A DNA stretch of 64,000 nucleotides from Actinernus sp. WN-2022 (taxonomy: Eukaryota; Cnidaria; Anthozoa; Actiniaria; Actinernidae), in the NCBI GenBank assembly GCA_030867875.1, contig JAOWCC010001501.1, positions 22,379,036 to 22,443,035 on the forward strand, in the 5' to 3' direction. The notes under the pieces are model-generated. The model was not told the DNA's origin. It saw only the letters and a program-made list of their open reading frames with translations, and searched no databases. The position numbers were made by a program, and so were the translations under genes. How positions within the stretch are numbered: position 1 is the stretch's first letter; the number at the start of each line of letters is the position of its first letter. Shown piece by piece: positions 41,146 to 52,900 of the stretch.

Positions 41146-44100
41146 GTCCATTGCCGAACCATAACTTAACAAGTTATTAACAAACCTACTTGTGTCAAAC
41201 AACAGGGATCAGTAACTTTATTGGATCTTTAACTTTATTGGATCTTTATTGGATCTTTAAGCCCTCCTAGCACCTGTGACCATGGTCAAATTTTTTGATA
41301 GGATGAAAAACAAAAAGTGCCACTATGATCAAATTTGCAATGTTTTTGTATATTATAAAATGGGCCGCGTCAGGCAAAAAGGGCCCGGACGACATTCAAG
41401 TTAAATAATTCCTACAACGGTGTTCCTAATAACAGGTTGAAGATTGTATTGTATTCTTAACGAAAAGCGCTACATTTCATTCCTAACAATAAATGTCAGT
41501 TTCAAGAAATTGACAACAAAAATCAAGGGTGAAATTTACGTGATTTTGATGCAAGGGCCCGATTACAAATATGACCACAAAAATTAGGAATCCTGTCAGA
41601 GGGGATAATTTTGATATATGATATTCATTTATACCTGCTGGCATTAAAGAGTAAAACGTAAATAAGATGAACAAGATGATCACTTTTTGGCCAAAAAAAA
41701 TATTTTCTGCACTCATACTACTCCCCGTAGCTCATAATGTGATTTTAGCAATAGTACAAGTTGCACCTTGAAACAATCGTCTGATGATAAGGAATCATTT
41801 GCGCCTGCTAAAATTGTGATCACACCCTCGTGTAAAAATATCGTAAATTTCGTCTTCGATTTCACTGGTCAATTTCATGAAATCAACACTACTTGTTAGT
41901 AGCACAATGTGGTGCTCGCGATGCATATTGCAATTGCACCACAAGTATAAAAAACATGGTACAATTTCAAAAGACATTTACATATTATGTCGTCCGGGCC
42001 CTTTTTGCCTGACGCGGCCCAAATAGCATTGCTATATTTTTACTTGTCCAAACAGCTTTTCACAACGAGGGGAAGTCTTACTTTTTAAACTCTGAATCTT
42101 GAGTTTGTCTGTTATTATGCAAACATATTCCTGTGGACAAGTTAATTTTCAGAGGAAGTGCTGTCATTTGCTCAACACAACAACATGTAGAGCTACTTTG
42201 TACAAACATTTCAATAGCTGTGCAAACTTATAGTAGAGCAAGACATTATTCCCACAAAGAAATGAAAAGAACAAAGTTTAGAAACATGGCTTCAAAATAG
42301 CTGTTCAGAAAATTACATGACAGCAAACTGCTTGTTTAAAATTGCAGGCTCATGGGAAAGCACTCCAGTAAACTTCAGTAAACTCTCCCCAAAATTGGCA
42401 ACCTTTTTCACTAAATAAATTAATATAGATACTGGTATTTATGCAACTGTTTGTCTTTTTTGGAGAAATATTTATTATGAAGATTTAAGAAACTTACATG
42501 GGTTCTTTTTCCTCTGGTTTGGCAAGTTTAACAGCAACACAAGGCATCTCCTCTATATTCTTCAGTTCTGCCATCAACTAAAATACAAATCAAGCCAAAT
42601 AAATTTGTGTAGTTCCCATTTCACACTCTGGGATATTAGGGCAAAAAATAAATGCCATGTCGCTTCATGATTCGTGTAATACTGATTGTCATATGCAATG
42701 TAACATGGAATTCCCTTGTCATGCAGGCAATGAATTTAACATGAAACTCATTGTATTATACAATAAACAGGGTAAAAGGCACCCTCTGATTGGTTGGTAC
42801 TCATGATCTATTAGTAAGAGTAGAAATTCACAAGGTCACACAATACAATACAATAGCCGTTATTACAACTGAGCCAAATGGTCAGCGGTTTCACCCATCA
42901 GCCCTCATGAAAACAAGGCTTTTGGGTCAACCATTTCAAAATGGTACAGAGATAGAGTCACGTTGAACGGAGATAACCAAGAAGATGATGCCCCAAACGA
43001 TTATTTTCTAAAGAAAAGCAAGAATAAATGTTAAGCAGTGTCTGTCCTTGGCCACTGGAGTGATTTGACAGATTTTTTTTACAAGCCTAGTCTTCAGAAG
43101 CTTCTTGGGTCCGTAAAGTCCAACAACTCACACGATAACTCCTCTTCGCATTCAGCCTTATGAAATCAGTTAGTTCATCCTTAGGCCACTCAGCATCTTA
43201 CAATCACTACTACTGCATCGAATGAAGTGACAGGAATGATAAAGCAGAGTAAAACGAGGATATTTCATGGAAAATTTCACTCAAACAAGCTCAAAGCTGA
43301 AACAGCCTCAAACAAGTCAATGACCCAATAAGATGGGTGAAACCGCTGATCGTTCCATGGTATTTGGCTCAGCCGTAATAACAGCTATTATTTAACGTGG
43401 ATGTACACTTACAGCTAGTTCACGGGTACTCTATGACATATAGATAAAATAATAATTTTAAAAATGTACAATAATATTTTATAATTATATTTTATATTAT
43501 ATAATTATAATTATATACAAATCTATATTTAAAACTAAAAAAAAAACAATTTCAAAAATTCTAATTCTGATGGCTAATTAAAATGCAGTGTGAAAATATG
43601 TTTAATGCTGCCAGCCATAGCTATGATTAATTCATTTGGCAGCAAATTCTGCTCATACTCTATTTTGTTGGGAAAGTTTACTATTTATTTTATAACATTC
43701 AGATTTCAGACTGTCCTGTTCTAGATGGACACTGTCAGATGACATCAAAACATGAAAAGAACATCAATCATGACACTCAACTGAGTCTTGTGGCATACTT
43801 CTTTGTTCATGTTGTGACATCATCCGAGCATCTAAAAGAGGACATGCACACTGCAAAATTTCATCTATTTACTCAAGCTGCCTGTGGCAAGCCTGAGTCA
43901 AGAATTGCAAGTGTTTTTATTGTTAAACATATCATTGTACTGTTTTTACTGACATCATGCAAAAAGATTGCCTTCAGAAAATACAATCATTTTAGAACTT
44001 GTGTATACATGTAGAGCAGGCAAGAATTCATAAATGACTAAAATTTTGGAGCAATAGAGTACTTTGCACTGAGCTGTTGGGCAAATAATATTTGAACAAT

Positions 44101-47100
44101 TTAGTTATATTTTATAAATAGTATGTGGCCACCATGTTTGCATACAGCTTTGGTACACCAAGATTGTGGCCAACAAACTATATGTAAGTACAAAAAAGCA
44201 GATTTTCCCATCAATATGATTAGCTTTCTATTCAAAACAATTTAGATATCACTTTTAAAAGTTTATCACATCTAAATTTTTAAACTTACCAAAATATAAT
44301 TTATGGACCTTCGTGATGTCACAAAATTCAAAAATCTGTAACTCAAAAGCGAATCAACGTATCAATGTGAAATCATATAAAAAACAGCTTTCTAGATCTT
44401 ATAGTTTATAGTTTAGAATTTTGATGATGTCACGAGAAAACACACTATTGATAGACCTTACTTCTTTCGACCTGCTGATCAGTGTGGCAGGCTCCAGCAG
44501 AACATTCTCCAGCTCTATATAGGATTGTTCAACAGTTAGTTACACAGTCAGTAGTCAAGAAATTATACTTTCCAGTAACACAGGGGGTCCTTGATCATTT
44601 TTATCATGGGGAATTAAGTGGCGGAAAGACAGGGTTTGTACACCTCTGGAAAGTTCTGGTTGTTTTATTTACTGTCTGGAGAGTCCTTGAAGTCCTGGAA
44701 AATAAAACTAACTCCTGGAAAACTGAATCCTAATGATTAAAGAGTGTTTCTTTAATTGAACCAGGTCACTGAAAGTTTTAATCAGGACTTTTGTGCAAAG
44801 TAATTTTTTGGTGATTTCAAAATACACCTGGAAAACTCCTAGAAAGGTATATATCCTGCCAAATAATTAATTAAATAAAATAACAGAAACATTAGTTGAC
44901 AAATTGGCTTTGTTTCAATAGATAGGCTGTGTGAGAGTAGTGAATAAAATTATTATAGCAATTAACATAAAGAACCCTTGAATTAAAGTCACAACCCCAA
45001 AGAATCCAGGGGTTTCAATAACTTTTTAGGCAACTGGCGGTCCTGATGTTAGAGGCGGTGGTTTACCTAGTAAACTTTACTCAACACTTAACAAAAAACA
45101 ACAACGATGGTGTGAAGTAGCCGGCGGTAAACACCTAATTATTATTTTCAACCCCTAGAAAAACAAAAAATCAAGGTTCAAATTGGTACCCCTAAAATAT
45201 GTTGCATCCCCTTGAGTGCTTGACACTAGCATTAGTCCACTAGCCCTGGACAACCAAATATTCAACTGAAGTTCGGCTAGTGAATCTTGAGACACTAACC
45301 CTTGGGTTAGTAGATTTTGCTTTAAAATGTGTATCGATTGATTTCACAGAGTTTTCTTTCACAGCAGTGTGGGCTACTAAATTTGTGTACAGGTTACAAG
45401 TTTTGTCAATCGACCACTATAGCCCAGGGACTACTTCATAAACAAGTTAGTTTCGAGAACTGTATCCACCCCTGCCCCTAGATAAAGTACATAATCTGGT
45501 CCTGGCCTCCTTTCAACTGCTCTGTAGACTGTACAGGATCCGAAATTGTGCCTTATTTGGTGCCAACGAGACTAAGTTTTGAGTTGTTGGCTACCAAAAT
45601 TTCAGAGTTAGTCCCCAGCTGGCGATTTATCTAAAGTCTTCACAATGTTTTCACAGTGTCCCAATTAAAGTCACACAATGTTCTAGGCATGCTAATTAAC
45701 CTATTATTATCTATCTACATACATGTATATTGTCAGTTAAAATTATTAACACAGAATAAAATACCTTGTAGCACACTTCTACTCTTCCTTATGTTTTCTG
45801 CAATAGACTGTCAAAAGATGAAGAAAAGGAATTAAACACAAAAAGTACTTGTTTTATAATAAGAAACATTAAATCTCTTAAGCCGAGATTTCATCACTTA
45901 AGCCACACAAACAAGAATGACCAACTGTTCTTGTAAATTAACAAATAAAGAAGCCTCAGCCATGTTTTATACTAGCTATCATAAAACACAATGGGCATTT
46001 GAGAACATGAGAGAAATGTTAATTAAAAAGCACAAGCCGAAGGCACATGCTTTCAACATTTCTCGCATGTTCTTAAATGACCAGAGTGTTTTATGATAGT
46101 ATAAAACAATTTCAGGCTTCTTTGTCTGTTTTATAATATAGATTTACATGCGCAATGAAAGGAAACCACCAGTTGAAAACAATAAAACATGGTAAACCAT
46201 GTTATATACTCAGATAAAACATGGCTTTTTAGCCAATCAGAGCGCGCGTACTATCGTATCTATATTATAATACTAAATAGCAGATATTGATTGCTATAAT
46301 CAACCTTGTTCCAAGGGGCTCTTTAATTACTGTATAAAACAAATAGATGTCAATTTGCTGTTGGTATGTCCTCTTATAGATGCACAGACAATGTCAAAAC
46401 GCGAAGAGACCATCAGACACAGCACTTGTCTTGATAAAGGTTCGAGGTGTCATTTTGGAAAAACACTGTTTCAGTATCGCAATTAAAGCCAGTGACATAT
46501 AGACATACTACATGTATACATGTATGTTGTAGGTCAAATTGAATTCCAGGTCAAATTGAATTCAACCTAGGTCAAATTGATTCAACCTAGGTCAGATTGA
46601 ATTCCAGGTGAAATGCAATTCAACCTAGGTCAAACTGATTCAACCTAGGTCAAATTGATTAAATCTAGGTCAATTTGATGTTTATGTTTCAAGTAATGTT
46701 TTCTTCAGCTATTTTTATCAACTACAATGTAGGTACTTAAATATTTAAGAAGCATTATATTTCTGTGTTGTTTAGTGATTTAATAGCTCTAAAGAACCCT
46801 AAATTATTGAGCACCCATTATTGACGGTTAGGTTTTTTCTATGTAGGGTAAGGGTTTGGATTAATTCACAGAATTATATTTCTGTGTTTAGTGATTAGCT
46901 CTAAAGAACCCTAAATTATTGAGCACCCATTATTGACGGTTAGGGTTTTTTTTTTATGTAGGGTAAGGGTTTGGATTAATTCACAGAATTATATTTCTGT
47001 GTTTAGTGATGTGCTCTAAAGAACCCTAAATTATTGAGCACCCATTATTGACGGTTAGGTTTTTTTTTATGTAGGGTAAGGGTTTGGATTAATTCACAGA

Positions 47101-49917
47101 AACATTTAAGAAGCATTATATTTCTGTGTTGCTTAGTAATTAGCCCTAGTAACAGATGTGATTCTGAATTGACTGCTTTTTTGTTTCAATGCACTCTTAT
47201 TCACGTATAATAATACATAATAATACATGTAGTAAGTAATATATTCTTAATAGAAATTAGTCCATGGTAAATAACTCTATATGTCAAAGAAAAAAACAAT
47301 TTCCTTTGCCGTGATCTGTCACACTTTTTTGCTGTTGATGTAGCTTACAAAGTGACACAAATAAGCCGGCGTACGGCTTATGCCGGCGTACGAGTTTCGT
47401 ACATATTTTTCTGTCTTGTCCCTTCCTCTATGGGCTATTGCTGAATGGACTTGGCATAGAGTTTGGTATATGTCACTCTTCGGAACTACATATTTTTCAT
47501 CCATATCGGTTATCTTGTCCTCAGCCGCGATACTCCACTTTTTTCGTGCGAGTTTTGTCTTGAGAGTGTTGCTGAGATTCAAATCTTTCTTCACTTCATC
47601 AGTTGATTGTAGCCACTTTTTCGCTTGTTCATAAAATGTGTCATCAATAAATAGTGTTGTTTGGCTTGATTTTGCTTTTTTGGATTGTCTTAAGTTCTGA
47701 AGTTTGTCAAAAAAAACAGTAGAGTCCACACAAACTTCGTTGTGTTGAGCTGCCATCGCTGTTCGCCAAGTCCAAATTTGTTGGTAGTGCACATGCGTGA
47801 TAAATTAGCATTTAACGAAATGGACTGGGTTCGACCAGTAGTCACTTATAGAATAAACAATGGTGTTCAAATCAACAAGCGCTTCTGTGGCGCAGTGCGA
47901 TAAACCACTGGATTACTGGTTCCTCGTCATCATCACAAGTTAAGCCCGATCGGGCAAGGTTAGTAAGTGGATGGGTGACCATCAAGATAAGTGGTACAGG
48001 TGTGTCAGGGGGGACAAGGAAGAAAAGGGATATGGAAAGGGAGGGGTGAGTAGTCCAAAAAATATTTTGGAGGGGAGGGGTGGGTGGAATTTTTTTTTAT
48101 TATTAATTTAGAATCATTGATATTCCAACCTAGGTTGATTCAATTTAACCTAGGTTGATTCAATTTGACCTAGGTTGATTCAATTTGACCTAGGTTGAAT
48201 CAATTTGACCTAGGTTGATTCAATTTGACCTGGAATTCAATTTGACCTGCAACATATATACTGTTTTAAGTATATATTTAATCGACTCCATCTGCCAGAA
48301 TGAGTTTCTTAATTATCCCTTTCAAATCCCAGTTCCCCTTACTCCCCTGTGTATAGACTCAAAACTCGTTGTGCGAATGCTAAGTACGCCTGTTCCCCTT
48401 ACTCCCCCATGTATCGACTCAAAACTCGTTGTGCGAATGCTTGAGTACGCCTGTTCCCCTTACCTCCCCGTGTATCGACTCAAAACTTGTTGTGCGAATG
48501 CTTAGTACGCCTGTTCCCCTTACTCCCCCGTGTATCGACTCAAAACTTGTTGTGCGAATGCTTAGTACGCCTGTTCCCCTTACTCCCCCATGTATCGACT
48601 CAAAACTCGTTGTGCGAATGCTTAGTATGCCTGTTCCCCTTACTCCCCCATGTATCGACTCAAAACTCGTTGTGCGAATGCTTAGTACGCCTGTTCCCCT
48701 TACTCCCCCATGTATAGACTCAAAACTTGTTGTGCGAATGCTTAGTACGCCTGTTCCCCTTACTCCCCCATGTATCGACTCAAAACTCGTTGTGCGAATG
48801 CTTAGTATGCCTGTTCCCCTTACTCCCCCATGTATCGACTCAAAACTCGTTGTGCGAATGCTTAGTACGCCTGTTCCCCTTACTCTCCGTGTATCGACTC
48901 AAAACTGGTTACAGGCTGGACTACCTTATGGCTTCCTCCGCAGGAATCAGTGAAAATAAAACTGTGTGTATGTGTAAAGGAAGCCATGTTTTAAAACCTT
49001 TTTTTTTTACCATTATAATTTGAGAACAGGTATAAACAATTCGAGATTATAAGGAATAAGCGAAAAAAAGGAAAATGCGTTCCTATTTTAGGCATGGTAT
49101 AGAATAGCTAGAATGAAGTAACATTCCCAATTTCAATTTCAATTTCAATTTCAATGCTTTAAAAAATAATATATTCTAGTTTGAGTTTTTTTGTGATGCT
49201 AGATTACAGTTTCTCAGAAACATATAAGGGTGTTAAAACGTGCAACAGCAGCCCCATGCTCCAGATTATTCAGTGAATAAAAGTACCATATTTGGAAAAT
49301 ACAGTCTAGTCTAGTATGACAGTCTAGTCTAGACCACACCGCGGCAAAACGTCATGCGCATGCGTATTTGCTATATCTTGTCGGCGCGCGGCCGCCCCCA
49401 GTTTCCCGCGAAAACTGAAATGAACCAACAGGCAAATGCCGTGATTTTAAAATTTCTGCTTAAAAGTACCATTTGTGAACTGTTTTGTCAAAAAATAAGA
49501 AAACTACTTAAAAGCTAAGCCTAAGACTTTCACAGGTTGAAGTTTTCTTAATTTGTGATTCACTGTGAGTTTACTAAGTTATAAAATTATTTACTAAAAA
49601 AGTTGAAACCCTCGGTAATTTGTATTTGATAGCAGAGCCTTCGTTATTTTGGCCAGCGGAGCATACTGTTTTGCCGCGGTGTGAGTCTAGACACAGAAGC
49701 CAGTTGCCATTTTATTCCATATATGGTCATTTTTATTTGCTGAATAATCCAGAGCATGGCACTAAAGCGAAGTACAGGCATTACATGTTTCAACTCCCTT
49801 ATGTGTTTATGGGCTTTTAGATTTAGAATTTGCAATAAAAAATTGTTTTCGAAACTTTAACATTTTTAACCTTTATCGAGACCTTAACTGCATCTTACGG
49901 CACACTAGGTTCTCTTC

Positions 49918-49962
<45 letters not shown>

Positions 49963-52900
49963 CAACTTTATTCCAGTGTCTAAAACTACTAGCTGGCCAC
50001 AAGTAGCCTACTAATTGGGGACACTATAAATAAAACTTCACTATAAATAAAACACTATAAATAAAACTGAGTTGACTTTATTATTATTATAAGAGGTTAA
50101 ATGAATAAATTACAAATTATAGAGCCCATTTCAGATGGGTGAAATGTTCACACAAGATGAAAGCTGTAGATGTTTCACTAATTGGAGCCCGCTCTTTTCA
50201 ATTAAAGATATAAAATAAAATAAGGTAGTTTATCTCATATATGTACACTCTGACAAGTTTGTAAGATAATGAAAATTTATATAGTCTACTGATATTAATT
50301 TAATAATAATTAGTTTAAAACTAAAGTTAATACTACTACGTATCTAGCTAATATTAATAATAAGTTAAAATTACGTTAATATAATAAGAAACATGATGAT
50401 ATAATATGCTGATACCAAATATGCCACTATATCCATGTATCTAACTGAATTAACTCTGTCAATTGATCATATAATATTATGCTGATACAAAATATGTCAC
50501 TATATCCCTATACCTAAGTATTACAAAGATAGCAGCTCTCTATGCATGAACTTCTACTAATGACGCTTGTTAAATCTCTATCTCTGATATTGGCTTTGAA
50601 ACTCTTAAGGGAAGTTAAGTTCCTGTCTTTACTCTGCAATTTAGACCATAAGAATGGTCCAAAATATTTTAAGGAATGCTTTCCATATCGGACAGTATTT
50701 ACACTAGGAATATGGAAATCAGAATTTCTAAGATTATAACATGAAGGTAAGTTTCTAAACAGGTCTACGATGTTCTTAGGTAGTATTTTGTTCTTAATTT
50801 TAAACATAAAAGTTGCAATATCTTGTAGGCACTTATAATAATAGTAATCATACGGGCCCGCAAGAGTAGTTCACTATAGGAGGTGTTCCATCACAGTAGA
50901 CAGTTCTTATAGATCTTATAGATCATCTGCGCATCTATAAGAGGACAGGCACATGGCATAACATAATCTATTTGTTAATTATAAATCCTTTGAGATTGTC
51001 AGATCGAGCCACGTTTGCCTACCGTTTCCAGCAGCTCCTCATTGCAGTTGTTGACCTCTAACTCTTTAATAACAGCCTTCTCCCTGCAAAACAAAGATTG
51101 AATTAACAATTATTTGACAAGAGGTGGATACTTACCAAGCCATGAATCACTGAGGTAAATATCCACTGCTAGTTACCAACACTGAGGGGAATAATTGAAG
51201 GGATGTGTGCAACAAGGGCATAAGTGACTTCTGATCACGTCATAAATTCTCCCTTAGAAAGCAAAGAACTTGAAGGAGAATTTAGAATCTGATCAGGAGT
51301 CACTTACGCCCTTGTTGCACACAGCAACACAAGTGGCAGCCTCAAATCGGTTCAAAAGTTTAAAAAGTCTCACATGCAAGACCAAAAAAACAACAATAAA
51401 CTCTGCCAGAGCTTGAGTAGCCAATCCGAACGTGCTTAAAGCACTTACCTTTTCACTTGTGTAGTATATAGAGGATATTACATGGCCGTGCAGAGATACA
51501 GATTTTATCTTCGTGTTGATGAAATATCTTACAAGTGAGCGCAGCAAATGAGTAAGATATTTCATCAACACAAGAAGATAAAATCTGTATCTCCAACCAG
51601 CCATGTAATATGTTCTGTTTAATATATAATTATCGATGAAATACCAGTTTCAATCATTTATATCTTCACAATCATGTGAAGATATCACTTTTTAGAAAGA
51701 AATATGTCTGGTATTTCATCAATAATACCATAGAGGACAAAATAATTAATCCTTAATTTCAACTTGAAATTTCACGCGTAATTTGTAATTTCTCATGTGA
51801 AATTTCAAACGCCACCAATGCGACCTTAAAATTGTGTTTTTCTGGATTGTAATTTGCCCTCCATAATATTAATGGTAATCAAATAGCGACTCGTGAAATT
51901 AGGGATAAATTAGAGATAAATTTCACTTGTGTTTGTCAAACTCGACGTAATTTCCCTCGCCGAAGCGGCTCGGGAAATTACTTCAATTATGACAAACACA
52001 CATGAAATTTATCCCTAATTTCATGAGTCCCCATTTGATTACCTATACAAATTATATATTTAAATGGTAATATCTGATTGTACAAGATGGTTTTCCTTTT
52101 TTTACATACCGGTAATTTATTTTACTACAGGTAACCCAAGCTCTGTAAATTGCACAGTTTAATAGAATTCATATTGGATTTTAAAATCTACTGAACATTT
52201 GGGATAATCTACATAATGTTTCTAAGTAGAAAGAAATAGTAATGTTTAGAGTAGCTAAGCCAATTCCATTTTCTTTTGTAGAGTTCCCATTGGGAAACTC
52301 CAAGGAGTGTTTATGTTTTGGGACTTTTTAACTTAATTATGCACTTGGTTGAAGCCAAGTGTTTTGTTGTTGTAAAATTTAAAACAAATTTAAAATGAAT
52401 GGTATAAGTATGTGTATGTCATTAAAACTGTACATGTAAATAAAACTGTTTTCTTTTCAAAAACTGATTTGCTTACCTAACTTGCAGAACGGCACAGAAG
52501 TGTTGGAAGTGTTCTCTAATCTCGGTTATCACCTGACTCTTCTCTGATTTTGCTTGTGACAAAGCCTGGCAGACTTTCTAAAATATGACGTACATGTTGA
52601 AATGAACTAGATAGTTTGACACAGACAAGAATGAGAAAGGTAACTTATTTACAAATCTCTAATAAGGGTTCCTAAGGGTTAAACCCTTTGGTTAACATAA
52701 ACAAGGATTCAACAATACAAGAAAGTGGTATGTACCAGACAACAATAAGTGACTCCTGATCATATTCTAAATTCTCCTTCAATTTCTTTGTTTTCTAAGG
52801 GAGAATTTAGAATGTGATCAGGAGTCACTTAAGCCGTTTTTGCACACAGCCCTTCAATTCAGGTAACTACAATGTATAACTTACTATTTATACCACTGGT

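Larger units (their letters stand above)
46525..48254. mobile_element. Ginger-like DNA transposon remnant with iterated inverted termini, 1,730 bp
   Basis: Left end TGTTGTAGGTCAAATTGAAT and right end (reverse complement) TGTTGCAGGTCAAATTGAAT. Each TIR continues as several copies of a 20-bp unit around CCTAGGTCAAATTGATTCAA (about 46530-46680 and 48125-48250). The flanking 4 bp are TGTA and TATA, so a target duplication is only partly matched. Inside are an integrase-related reading frame (47319-47792), a tandem repeat (46750-47110) and a SINE-like sequence (47880-47995). Confidence 0.7.

Noticed and set aside
41005..41202. Proline- or glycine-rich ORFs on both strands
   Set aside because: Generated by the poly-C and CCTCCCT microsatellite.
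44482..44733. Plus-strand ORF of 83 codons
   Set aside because: It is partly antisense to the helical-region exon 44462-44514 and otherwise without recognisable features.
47930..47992. 5S rRNA gene
   Set aside because: Only the internal-promoter half matches; the 5' half and terminator are missing.
48215..49023. Long repetitive plus-strand ORFs (up to 174 codons) with PVPLTPPCIDSK-type repeats
   Set aside because: They arise from a 60-bp minisatellite whose period is divisible by 3, and are open in all three frames. No start context or non-repeat domain.
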